This document shows, one piece after another, positions 26,227-34,312 of a DNA stretch of 64,000 nt. The stretch spans positions 62,001 through 126,000 of the forward strand of contig DFGT01000030.1 in assembly GCA_002371265.1 (NCBI GenBank). Direction: 5' to 3'. Below the pieces are notes generated by a model. It was given only the letters and a program-made list of their open reading frames with translations. It was not told the DNA's origin and made no database searches. The DNA comes from Bacteroidales bacterium UBA3743. GTDB taxonomy: Bacteria; Bacteroidota; Bacteroidia; Bacteroidales; Paludibacteraceae. Both the position numbers and the translations under genes were made by a program. Position 1 is the stretch's first letter. The number at the start of each line of letters is the position of its first letter.

Positions 26227-26940
26227 ATGGATTTTCTACAAAATCTATTAGACAACAGTCAAGTGCCGGCATTCACAGCGTTTCTGCTTGGTCTGCTCAC
26301 AGCACTCAGTCCCTGCCCTCTTGCCACAAACATCACGGCTATCGCATTCATATCGAAAGGTATTGAGAATCGTAAACGAGTGTTTTGGAGTGGCATTTTG
26401 TACACCATCGGTCGTACACTCGCCTACTCTATTCTTGGAGCCGTACTTATTTATATCATCCGTAAAGGAGCCGATACGTTTGATCTCCAACAGAGTATCA
26501 GCGAATGGGGTGAACTGATTATCGGTCCGGCATTGCTGTTGATTGGAATATTGATGATTATCAGTGAGTTTGTCGACTTGGGAGGAAGATTCGGTTTTAA
26601 TGGAGGAAGTTGGGCGGAAAAACTAAGCGGACCAATCGGAGCATTTATCCTCGGAGTGATGTTCGCACTAGCCTTTTGTCCATCGAGTGGACTACTCTAC
26701 TTCGGCATGTTAATCCCCATGTCGGCTACAGCTAATGGAGGATATCTATTGCCAGTGATATACGCCGTTGCCACAGCACTTCCGGTTTTGATAGTAGCTT
26801 GGCTTCTTGCCTTCAGTGTAAAATCGATCAGCTCGTTCTTGGGAAAAATATCCGTTATACAAAAATGGTTCAACCGCATAGTGGCGTTGGCATTCATCGT
26901 CGTCGGATTAAATTATTGTTACACATTTTTTATCGCTTAA
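26227..26940 (+). CDS. arsG: ArsG-family aromatic arsenical efflux permease (CcdA/DsbD-like membrane protein)
   Basis: A 237-residue inner-membrane protein with about six membrane segments. Cys-Pro motifs in LSPCPLATN and AFCPSSGLLYFG are those of the DsbD/CcdA fold and recur in ArsG. Family members export aminobenzyl arsenicals made by ArsE/F. The usual CcdA role (electron transfer to periplasmic thiols, for example to ArsF) remains an alternative. It ends 2 bp before arsC. Confidence 0.75.
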   Translation: MDFLQNLLDNSQVPAFTAFLLGLLTALSPCPLATNITAIAFISKGIENRKRVFWSGILYTIGRTLAYSILGAVLIYIIRKGADTFDLQQSISEWGELIIGPALLLIGILMIISEFVDLGGRFGFNGGSWAEKLSGPIGAFILGVMFALAFCPSSGLLYFGMLIPMSATANGGYLLPVIYAVATALPVLIVAWLLAFSVKSISSFLGKISVIQKWFNRIVALAFIVVGLNYCYTFFIA

Positions 26941-26942
26941 AT

Positions 26943-27410
26943 ATGAAACGCATATTGGTTCTTTGTACAGGCAATCGTTGCCGCAGTCAGATGGCTCAAG
27001 GCATTTTGCAAAACATTGATTCAGAGTTGGACGTCCACTCTGCAGGGATTCTGCCAGCGTCGGAGGTTCACCCTCTCGGCATTAAAGTGATGGCAGAGAT
27101 TGGCATCGACATCAGCAAACATTATCCAAAGCATGTCGAGCAATATCTTGGTCAGACGTGGGATTACGTAATCACCGTATGCGGAGAAGCCAACAAGTCA
27201 TGCCCAATGTTCATAGGCAAGGTAGGCAAACGACTCCATATCGGTTTTGACGATCCGGATGCTTTCAAGGGAGCAGAAGAAGAGATTCTGTCAGAATTCC
27301 GTCGCGTCAGAGATGAAATCAAAAATAAAATGCAGGAGTTCTACATCACCGAGATAAAAGGTATGGAAATGCCTAAATGCTCTTGCGGATGTGGGTGCGA
27401 ATGTGATTAA
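26943..27410 (+). CDS. arsC: Arsenate reductase, thioredoxin-coupled LMW phosphatase family
   Basis: A 155-residue protein. The P-loop VLCTGNRCRSQMAQG has the CX5R phosphatase signature, and the redox pair lies in VCGEANKSCP. This fits the class that reduces arsenate to arsenite through a Cys cascade regenerated by thioredoxin. The ATG at 26943 follows the arsG stop by 2 bp; a longer in-frame start inside arsG is not needed. The C-terminus CSCGCGCECD is an unusual Cys-rich tail that could hold the arsenite product. Confidence 0.92.
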   Translation: MKRILVLCTGNRCRSQMAQGILQNIDSELDVHSAGILPASEVHPLGIKVMAEIGIDISKHYPKHVEQYLGQTWDYVITVCGEANKSCPMFIGKVGKRLHIGFDDPDAFKGAEEEILSEFRRVRDEIKNKMQEFYITEIKGMEMPKCSCGCGCECD

Positions 27411-27453
27411 ACAAGACAAGAGCATTCCCATCCCAAAATTAAATTTATAAGCT

Positions 27454-28425
27454 ATGATACAAAAATTTGCGGATTGGTTAATATTCGATATATTCGGACT
27501 TGATTCGACGTCGAGACTGGGAGGATCCATCAATTTCTTCGTCTACGATTCAATCAAGATCATCATATTACTGTTTGGAATCAGTATCGTCATGGGAATA
27601 ATCAACGCATATTTCCCTATTGAGCGACTACGCAACTATCTTACCACACACAAGATGTACGGATTCCAATATCTATTGGCGAGCGTTTTCGGAGCCATCA
27701 CGCCATTCTGTTCGTGCTCATCAATACCATTGTTTATCGGATTTGTGAAAGGAGGCATACCACTTGGAGTCACATTTGCTTTTCTAATCACGTCGCCATT
27801 AGTCAACGAAGTGGCAGTGGCAATGTTTCTCGGAACATTCGGTGTGAAAGTCACAGCCATCTACGTGGGATGCGGAATTCTTTTAGGAATGATTGGAGGA
27901 GTTCTACTTGGAAAGATGAACCTTGAGCGTTACCTCTCACCTTGGATTATTCAGATGCAAAAAATGCAGATGGAGGCAGACGATGCGTATGAAAGCAACC
28001 ATTTGACATTTACGCAACGTTTGCCAGGAATAATAAAGGATGCTTTGGGAATTGTCAAAGGAGTATCGCTCTACGTCATCATAGGAATCGCAATCGGAGC
28101 CGGAATCCACGGTTATGTGCCAGAAGGATTCTTTACTGAGTTTATGCAGAAAGCCGGAATCTTCGGAGTGCCAGCGAGTGTGATTATAGCGATACCAATG
28201 TACTCCAATGCAGCAGGAATAGTGCCAGTGATACAAGTGTTTGTGGCAAAAGGCATTCCACTCGGAACAGCACTGTCGTTTATGATGAGTGTCGTCGGAC
28301 TATCACTTCCAGAGGCGACGATGTTGAAAAAAGTGATGACATGGAAACTGATTGGAATATTCTTCGGTACCGTCGCATTGATGATTATGATGCTCGGTTG
28401 GACATTCAATATAATACTTCAATAA
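27454..28425 (+). CDS. arsP: ArsP/DUF318-family organoarsenical efflux permease
   Basis: A 323-residue inner-membrane protein with about eight to ten membrane segments. FCSCSSIPLFIGFVKGGIPLG and TSPLVNEVA are characteristic of the DUF318/ArsP permeases, in which Campylobacter ArsP exports trivalent organoarsenicals. A second inner repeat (IPMYSNAAGIVPVIQVFVAKGIPLG) reflects the internal duplication. It closes the ars operon, 43 bp after arsC. No ArsB or Acr3 arsenite pump is present nearby. Confidence 0.8.
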   Translation: MIQKFADWLIFDIFGLDSTSRLGGSINFFVYDSIKIIILLFGISIVMGIINAYFPIERLRNYLTTHKMYGFQYLLASVFGAITPFCSCSSIPLFIGFVKGGIPLGVTFAFLITSPLVNEVAVAMFLGTFGVKVTAIYVGCGILLGMIGGVLLGKMNLERYLSPWIIQMQKMQMEADDAYESNHLTFTQRLPGIIKDALGIVKGVSLYVIIGIAIGAGIHGYVPEGFFTEFMQKAGIFGVPASVIIAIPMYSNAAGIVPVIQVFVAKGIPLGTALSFMMSVVGLSLPEATMLKKVMTWKLIGIFFGTVALMIMMLGWTFNIILQ

Positions 28426-28510
28426 TTTGGGAAGAGGGTGTATCAAAACTCAATTTATCAAAAATCAAACTATCAAAATGTAAGTTGATTTTTAATTTCT
28501 CCAAAAATAT

Positions 28511-28560
28511 AGCCGTTTCAGAGACTTAACTGTAATTTTTAAGCTCTGAAACGGCTTTGT
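28511..28560 (+). terminator. Long hairpin after the ars operon
   Basis: Perfect 13-bp stem AGCCGTTTCAGAG / CTCTGAAACGGCT, loop of 20 bases, then TTTGTT. It lies 85 bp past arsP. Flanking TCAAAATGTAA (28475-28485) and TTACATTTTGA (28602-28612) are also inverted, so the hairpin sits in a larger palindrome. Confidence 0.65.
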
Positions 28561-28649
28561 TCATATAAAAAGTGACAAAATGTAAGTTCGAAAAACTTGA
28601 TTTTACATTTTGACCCCCCCCTTTCATTTTTATAGAATATTTATAGGCA

Positions 28650-28788
28650 ATTATATACGAGTTGTCCAAACACTCTTATTTTTTATACGCTCGTCCTACG
28701 GACTCGCATTGGATAGAGGAGTTAGGGTCCAAAAATCAGACACGGACCCTTAACAATCCTCATTTTGGACAACTGCTATATAATCTCC
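28650..28788. repeat. Dispersed palindromic repeat, copy D
   Basis: Outer arms are ATTATATACGAGTTGTCCAAA at the left and TTTGGACAACTGCTATATAAT at the right. Inside are CGCTCGTCCTACGGACTCGC and a hairpin AGGGTCC...GGACCCT that replaces the GGGCG/CGCCC pair of other copies. The outer arm recurs alone at 29856-29884. With the hairpins at 28511-28612 and 28814-28849 it accounts for most of the gap after arsP. Confidence 0.8.
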
Positions 28789-28813
28789 ATAATAAATGAC
28801 AATTGGATAAATA

Positions 28814-28854
28814 AAATGGTCTTGACAGCATCTTCGTCAAGACCATTTTGATTT
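28814..28854 (-). terminator. Bidirectional terminator downstream of the AraC gene
   Basis: Stem AAATGGTCTTGAC / GTCAAGACCATTT with flanking A and T runs, 20 bp past the stop codon of the minus-strand AraC gene. Confidence 0.85.
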
Positions 28855-28874
28855 CGTCATCGTCTTCGTTTTCG

Positions 28875-29735
28875 TTATTTCTTCAATATGTTTTGTCTGT
28901 ATTTTTTAGGTGAAATACCGACGCTATCCTTGAAGAATTTGCCGAAGAAACTCTGACTTGTAAAGTTGAAGTGGAATGCAATCTCCTTGATTGGCATATT
29001 CGGGTTAGAAAGATAATGTTTGATCTCTTCAACTACCACATGTACTATCCATTGCTTAGGTGTTTTTCCACTCTCGCTTTTGATCATTGTAGAGAAATAT
29101 CTTTTTGAAAGACCAATTTGAGATGAATAAAACTCCACACTTCTTTCTTTAGTGTAATTGTGAAAAAGAAGCACAAGAAAACGTTTCAATATGTCTGAAC
29201 TCCTATTGTATAAGTCGTTTTTATTCTCGGCTTCGTTTCTGAAGATACCGTAAAGGTGGAGTATGTAGTAGCATACGGAATTGACAAGCGAGTCTTTCAA
29301 CTTTTTTGTGTATTCATGTCCCGAGTGCACAGTATCTTTGAATACTTCAATTGCACTTTTAACAAACTGCGACAGTGTGTTCAGTTGATCTTGAGCTAAG
29401 TGCAGTGTAGGGTTAGTACGAAGATAGATGAGTTTTTCAACGTTGAATACAGAATATATAGTACGTTGTAAACGGTCGTCGGAAGAACCTAAAAGCAGTC
29501 CGCTCAAGTCGTGGGAACAGTCTATCAATGAGACGTTTCTTCCAGGCGTATATATGCAGACATCTCCTTTGAAAAGATCAAATGAAACGCCCTCGATCAT
29601 TATCCTCAATCGTCCACTGTCGCAAATGAAGAGATAATACATATTCTTTATTTCCGACGATAAATCTTCCATCAAATGAAGGTTTTCTGAAATTATTTTC
29701 TTAAAAAAAATCCCTAAATCTTCGTTATTTATCAT
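28875..29735 (-). CDS. AraC-family transcriptional regulator
   Basis: A 286-residue protein. The C-terminal 100 residues contain the double helix-turn-helix of AraC/XylS regulators: FYSSQIGLSKRYFSTMIKSESGKTPKQWI, then IKEIAFHFNFTSQSFFGKFFKDSVGISPKKYR. The N-terminal cupin-like half should bind a ligand (FDLFKGDVCIYTPG). It lies next to the remains of an RND efflux operon read in the same direction, so it may once have controlled that pump. Confidence 0.9.
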   Translation of the reverse strand: MINNEDLGIFFKKIISENLHLMEDLSSEIKNMYYLFICDSGRLRIMIEGVSFDLFKGDVCIYTPGRNVSLIDCSHDLSGLLLGSSDDRLQRTIYSVFNVEKLIYLRTNPTLHLAQDQLNTLSQFVKSAIEVFKDTVHSGHEYTKKLKDSLVNSVCYYILHLYGIFRNEAENKNDLYNRSSDILKRFLVLLFHNYTKERSVEFYSSQIGLSKRYFSTMIKSESGKTPKQWIVHVVVEEIKHYLSNPNMPIKEIAFHFNFTSQSFFGKFFKDSVGISPKKYRQNILKK

Positions 29736-29855
29736 ACTCTCAGATTTTTAATAAACAGGTGGACTTACCGATGCCCACCAGCTTTGATATACATTAGGTT
29801 GTACGTTCGATGTTCTAAACGAACGCTCTCACACCAAGTTTTCCACTTCTCTTGT

Positions 29856-29884
29856 CGTTTTTTGGACAACTGGTTATATAACCT
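29856..29884. repeat. Isolated arm of the copy D repeat
   Basis: TTTGGACAACTGGTTATATA and the following bases match the right outer arm of copy D (28764-28788) with few changes. It lies just downstream of the TolC remnant, in the 154-bp gap before the AraC gene. Confidence 0.65.
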
Positions 29885-29889
29885 CCAAA

Positions 29890-30822
29890 TTATTTATTAT
29901 TATAGGTTGACAAAACCTTCAATTTATATTTTGACATAGCTATTTGGAAAGCGGCAAAAGCAGACGAAAGATTGTTCTGAGACTGGCGGTGTAATGTCTC
30001 TGCATCAAGCAGATCTGTCAAATCCTCGGTACCAGCGCTATATTTTGCACTGCTTTGCCTAAGGTTTTCTTCCGACTGTATCACAGCGATTTCAGCAACA
30101 GACACTTGTTGCTGCGCTTCCTGCAGATTGCTCCATGCAGACTCGATGTCAATAGTGAGCATTTCAAGGGCTTCCTCACAATCGTACTTTGCCTGTTGTG
30201 CCTTCAATTTCTGACGTTGGATAGCATGAGATCCTCCCCACCAAGAAGAGATAGGAACAGAAACGTTGGCAAGAGTGATGCCATTGGTGATGTGGGTATC
30301 AACATTTCGTCGAACATTACTGGAAAGTCCACCAATGCCCATATTCATGCCAGTCACACAGACAGCCACTGTAGGAAGGTTTTTACCACGCTCCATTTTC
30401 ACAAGCAACTCCTGTGCCTCAACATTCTTTGTGGCAAGTTGAAATTCAAGACGCATAGACGCCGCAGTCGAAGCGTCCATATATTCTGGCATCTGAGCAA
30501 AAGTGTTTTCCGGCAGATAAATGTCGAATGGTGTTTTAATACCACATTGCTGAGCAAGAAGCATAGACAACACACGGATGCCATTCTCCACTTTAAGACG
30601 ATTGCTATGGAGCTCATGTTGTCGCAGTTGTAACTTCAACAAATCGTTACTTGTGGTTATGCCTGCGTTCACATATTGATTTACCAGGTCGAGCACAGCC
30701 TGCACTTGACGGTCGGCGGCATCAAGAGTCTGCAAATTGTACTTTAGTTGCGCTATCTGCCAATAATTCTCCGTCACCTTCTCCACGATGTCCTTCTCCT
30801 TTAGTTGGAGTTGCAGCTGCAC
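29890..30822 (-). pseudogene. TolC-family outer-membrane efflux protein, N-terminally truncated remnant
   Basis: The frame from about 30822 down to 29890 encodes about 310 residues of a TolC-like protein: KEKDIVEKVTENYWQIAQLKYNL, long coiled helices with ITTSNDLLKLQLRQ, and the second repeat ending DLLDAETLHRQSQNNLSSAF. The first part (signal peptide and first helical half, roughly 100-130 residues) is missing. Upstream of about 30822 the DNA belongs to a membrane fusion protein in another frame. The nominal ATG at 30894 translates that foreign DNA, so it is not a true start. Confidence 0.8.
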
Positions 30823-31277
30823 TCTGCCAATTGTTTGCGAGCCATCTCCAGTTGAGAACGCGCTTGCTCCACCTTGCTCTGCGTCTCCACCCACTTTATG
30901 TCGGGCAGCGAGTTATTGTCATGTAGTTGTTTCATGCGCGTCCATGCATCATTAGCCTATGTCATCATAGCCTCTGCCATAGCCACGGCATTATTTGCCT
31001 GAGTCTTATCCAGTTCAGCTATCAATTGACCTTTACTGACGTGCTGACCAGCACTTACACATACTCTCGCCACTGTACCCGAACCAGTGAAACTCACTGA
31101 TGTAGCAGATTGTTCTTCCACCACACCAACATAATCGCGTTCATCACAATTGGAGGCATATTCCACCACTTCTGTCTGAACCCTCACTACAGGTTTTTCC
31201 GTCTCATTCTTCTTCTCGTCTCCGCATGATACCAGCATCAGCAACGTACATAAGAATGACATTTGTCTCTTCTTCAT
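30801..31277 (-). pseudogene. RND efflux membrane fusion protein (HlyD/AcrA-like) remnant with internal stop
   Basis: The frame opens with a lipoprotein signal (MKKRQMSFLCTLLMLVSC, then GDEKK) and the biotinyl-lipoyl-like segment VARVCVSAGQHVSKGQLIAELDKTQA. A TAG at 30957-30959 interrupts it, yet the same frame continues with recognisable coiled-coil (DAWTRMKQLHDNNSLPDIKW, then EQARSQLEMARKQLAEC) until the TolC junction near 30808-30822. The C-terminal two thirds and the RND pump gene normally between this gene and TolC are absent. Confidence 0.85.
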
Positions 31278-31300
31278 TTAGTAGATAATAATATTTAATG

Positions 31301-32002
31301 TTAGTATTCTAATTTTATTCCAAAAGAAAGACTTAACGCATCACATATGGGGAAAGTCCTGTTTACCGTCTTGCTAACTATGTAAAAATCGCAAGTGCTG
31401 AGTTCCCAGATGGCACTTACCTTACTGACGAGAAAGCGTTTGTGCTTTGGGATGTGCAGTGTATATCTCTGTCCAACAAACAAATGAACCCTGACTTTTG
31501 AAGAAAAGAGATAATAACTGGCATTAGGATAACGATCCGGTTCACGAATCCAATATCTGCTATCAAGAACGGAATTGAGAAAAGCCCCACACGACAATGG
31601 CTGAAAAGAAATAACATCTTTATACAATAGTTTAGTACATGGCACATACGTTTGACGCAATGTAAATGTAAAAAAATGTGAGTCTTTATCATATTTAGGC
31701 ACATACCCAAACATTATGTCAGTCTCGTTTTGACTACGTTTTCCATAATCCCATCCACAACCAATATTAAACAGTCCAGTACTTCCCGCATACTGTATCC
31801 TATAAAAGTCTGGAATTAGCGAATGAAGAAAACGTTGGTGTCGCTCCAACCGATACTCATATCTATCTATTTTCTCCTCTAATCCTTTTTCACAATTGTA
31901 GACAACTAATGTATCTCTATTTTGAGAAAATGAGTCTGGCTGAGCCATTACTCTAACCGAAAGAGTAATAAGAGAACTAATAATCAACAATCTTATATTC
32001 AT
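31301..32002 (-). CDS. Secreted protein of unknown function, probable outer-membrane beta-barrel
   Basis: A 233-residue protein with signal peptide MNIRLLIISSLITLSVRVMA and QPDSFSQ after it. The rest is rich in alternating aromatic strands (FFTFTLRQTYVPC, YYLFSSKVRVHLFVGQRY) and ends GIKLEY, with a C-terminal aromatic as in outer-membrane barrels. I do not recognise the family. It overlaps the metallophosphoesterase gene by 26 bp, so the two are probably coupled. Confidence 0.6.
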   Translation of the reverse strand: MNIRLLIISSLITLSVRVMAQPDSFSQNRDTLVVYNCEKGLEEKIDRYEYRLERHQRFLHSLIPDFYRIQYAGSTGLFNIGCGWDYGKRSQNETDIMFGYVPKYDKDSHFFTFTLRQTYVPCTKLLYKDVISFQPLSCGAFLNSVLDSRYWIREPDRYPNASYYLFSSKVRVHLFVGQRYTLHIPKHKRFLVSKVSAIWELSTCDFYIVSKTVNRTFPICDALSLSFGIKLEY

Positions 32003-32786
32003 AGTTGTCTGTTGTTAGTGTAAACACATAATATTGCCTATACTTAGCGCAGGTGATCTGATAAAAAAGAAGTCCATCACCAAACAAATCGGTCACCTCG
32101 GTGGAATGTCCATGTCCGTAAAGACAGAATAGAGGATTCGGAAGTTCATGAATGTAGTGATTAAATGCATCAGCGACATTATCATTAAACTCATCTGCAA
32201 ACGGTCTTACATGCATAACGGGTATTGTGTTCCGTACAGTTGTGTCACCGATGAATTTTCTAATGAAGTTCAGGTCGGGCACAGGATTGGAGAAATCATA
32301 CTCCAGAGAATTGGTATCAAGACAAACAAAACGAGTACGACCTGCCACAAACGAGAAATTCTCGCTTCCGAAAATTCTGCGATAAACATTCTTACCACTG
32401 CCTATGCAGTCGTGATTGCCAAGTAATACCACATAAGGCATCTTCAATTTCTGTAGTATATCTCTCTGCAATTCAAACTCTTTAGTTACGCCAAAGTCCG
32501 TTATGTCTCCACAATGTAACACAAAGTCAATATCATCACGTCTATTTATGCTTGCCACCTCGTCCTCAGTCTCATCATACCAACGCTGGGTGTCACTGAT
32601 AACAGCAAAACATATTGTATCTCGATTCGCCAATAGAGATTCTATCTTCGCCATGTTTTTGACATTGAGATTAGTTTCTCCATCTACATCTCCATCATAC
32701 GGATGGACATCTATCAAATCACACGAACTTAACGATGCCATTAACATTAATGACGTTAGTATTTTCCATATTTTTTCAGTACTCAT
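31977..32786 (-). CDS. Calcineurin-like metallophosphoesterase, lipoprotein
   Basis: A 269-residue protein starting MSTEKIWKILTSLMLMASLSSC, a lipoprotein signal with Cys at the cleavage site. The metallophosphoesterase metal-site motifs are in order: SDTQ, HCGDITD, LLGNHD, a His in PVMHVRP, and YGHGHS. It probably hydrolyses a phosphoester in the periplasm. A longer start at 32876 adds 30 residues before the lipobox and is rejected. It overlaps the next gene by 26 bp. Confidence 0.88.
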   Translation of the reverse strand: MSTEKIWKILTSLMLMASLSSCDLIDVHPYDGDVDGETNLNVKNMAKIESLLANRDTICFAVISDTQRWYDETEDEVASINRRDDIDFVLHCGDITDFGVTKEFELQRDILQKLKMPYVVLLGNHDCIGSGKNVYRRIFGSENFSFVAGRTRFVCLDTNSLEYDFSNPVPDLNFIRKFIGDTTVRNTIPVMHVRPFADEFNDNVADAFNHYIHELPNPLFCLYGHGHSTEVTDLFGDGLLFYQITCAKYRQYYVFTLTTDNYEYKIVDY

Positions 32787-32950
32787 ATCGTTATCTATTG
32801 AGAAATCAAGAACAAAGATAGAGGAGAAAAAAGACATAATGGACAACACAAACTCCTTCAAATTGTTCTTAAACACCTGTCAAAATGCCCCAAAGGAGAT
32901 ATAGAACAGGACAAAAGAACTACCGAACAATATCAATTAAGCATTTTGAC

Positions 32951-32958
32951 TACATTTG
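32951..32958 (+). promoter_or_regulatory. -7 box for the AraC gene at 32984
   Basis: TACATTTG fits TAnnTTTG, 25 bp before the ATG. The gap is shared with the divergent metallophosphoesterase gene. Confidence 0.5.
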
Positions 32959-32983
32959 CATTAAATATCCAAACTAAGACTTT

Positions 32984-33901
32984 ATGAAAATCCTTGAACT
33001 CCAATCATTAGCAAAACATAGCGTTGCTCTTTACGACAACAAACTGATGTTGTGCTCTGACATTCACAAACTTAAAGACGTGTTTTCATTAGAGAACAAA
33101 ATAATTGACGCACTCGTCCTAGCACTTGTCACAGAAGGGCAGATTAACCTTGAGACAAAGGATGAGGATCTGCACCTGAAACGAGGAGATTTCTTTGCAT
33201 GCTCACCTCATTGTATAATAAAAAAATCAATGGTGAGCATGGACTTTGAAGCTCTTACAATGGCACTTTCAAGCGACTATTGCATCGAGTTGGCAGACAT
33301 GGCAGGTCTTGACTGGACGTTCCGCAGTATGATGCAACAACATGAAGTCATTAATCTCAATGACATTCAGATAGAATCCATCAAACACATGTTTGACTTT
33401 CTAAACTTCAAAGTCAAGACTCCTGATTCTTCAAACAAGGGAAGATGTATGAATCATTTGCTACTATCTTTAATCTATCAGTTGTTCGATTTACGAACTC
33501 CGCAAGAGATTCCACAACAAAGTTACTCCCCTCAAGAGAATCTTATACAAAGGTTCTCCAAACTACTTAAAGACAGCATTGTCCTCAATCCCAATGATAA
33601 GTCTGCGAATGGGGCACTCGCCTCTGGATACTTGAGTGTAAACGAATACGCAAGTCTGCTGTGCGTAACCCCAAAATACTTCTCCTCCACATGCAAACGG
33701 CTGACAGGAATGACCGCGGGTCAGATAATCGACGAAAATATTATGACTACTGCCAAACTGCTTCTTCACGACAATACGAAGAGCATAAAGCAGATTGCAG
33801 AAATCCTCGGGTTCTCAAATCAAAGTCATTTCGGTACTTATTTTAATCGCAAAGCAGGAATATCTCCACAAATGTTCAGGAATGGAGAGAAATTGAAATA
33901 A
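32984..33901 (+). CDS. AraC-family transcriptional regulator
   Basis: A 305-residue protein with a C-terminal AraC DNA-binding domain: SVNEYASLLCVTPKYFSSTCKRLTGMTAGQII, then IKQIAEILGFSNQSHFGTYFNRKAGISPQMFR. The N-terminal half is a cupin-like sensor (LHLKRGDFFACSPHCII). It is divergent from the metallophosphoesterase/barrel pair and 1.7 kb from the RND remnant, so its targets may be either. It is not closely similar to the AraC at 28875. Confidence 0.9.
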   Translation: MKILELQSLAKHSVALYDNKLMLCSDIHKLKDVFSLENKIIDALVLALVTEGQINLETKDEDLHLKRGDFFACSPHCIIKKSMVSMDFEALTMALSSDYCIELADMAGLDWTFRSMMQQHEVINLNDIQIESIKHMFDFLNFKVKTPDSSNKGRCMNHLLLSLIYQLFDLRTPQEIPQQSYSPQENLIQRFSKLLKDSIVLNPNDKSANGALASGYLSVNEYASLLCVTPKYFSSTCKRLTGMTAGQIIDENIMTTAKLLLHDNTKSIKQIAEILGFSNQSHFGTYFNRKAGISPQMFRNGEKLK

Positions 33902-34099
33902 AGTATTTCATTCTACCACTTGGCAGAGACTCTAAATTAGAATCATCATAGTTGACATACACAAAATCTATGCATCATCGATTCTTAAAGTGACAAACAG
34001 AAGCAGTGAAAGAAAATAGGAATACCACTTGAGAAATCATTTACATTTTTATAATCACTCCACATTACTCAATGAAGTAGCAATCTTATAGGTCAAAAT

Positions 34100-34140
34100 G
34101 CAGAGCGACGCGAATGAATTGCGTCGCTTCCCTTTTTTAT
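34100..34140 (+). terminator. Rho-independent terminator
   Basis: Stem AGCGACGC / GCGTCGCT with loop GAATGAATT followed by TCCCTTTTTT, 200 bp past the AraC stop. Confidence 0.85.
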
Positions 34141-34235
34141 AATTACACATTTACTCAATTTCATAATAAACCTTAAAAAAGCAGACAAAAAACACTTTTG
34201 CAAAGTTTTCCCCTTCAAAATACAATTTAAATAAC

Positions 34236-34243
34236 TACTTTTG
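34236..34243 (+). promoter_or_regulatory. -7 box for the first T9SS module
   Basis: TACTTTTG, followed by CAAATTG. The identical octamer stands at the matching place before the second module (40228-40235). The start codon at 34313 lies about 70 bp downstream. Confidence 0.6.
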
Positions 34244-34312
34244 CAAATTGTTAGTTAGGTTCTAAGTAGTTTGGCCCTTATTAATTATGTGAATAAAAAA
34301 ATACAAAACTAT

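Larger units (their letters stand above)
33902..34312 (+). other. Leader and promoter region of the first T9SS module
   Basis: About 410 bp without a gene. It holds the terminator at 34100-34140 and the -7 box at 34236-34243. The remaining AT-rich sequence shows nothing I recognise. Confidence 0.5.

Noticed and set aside
30823..30894. ATG at 30894 as start of the TolC-like protein
   Set aside because: The codons before about 30822 are membrane fusion protein DNA read in another frame, so the encoded residues are not TolC sequence.
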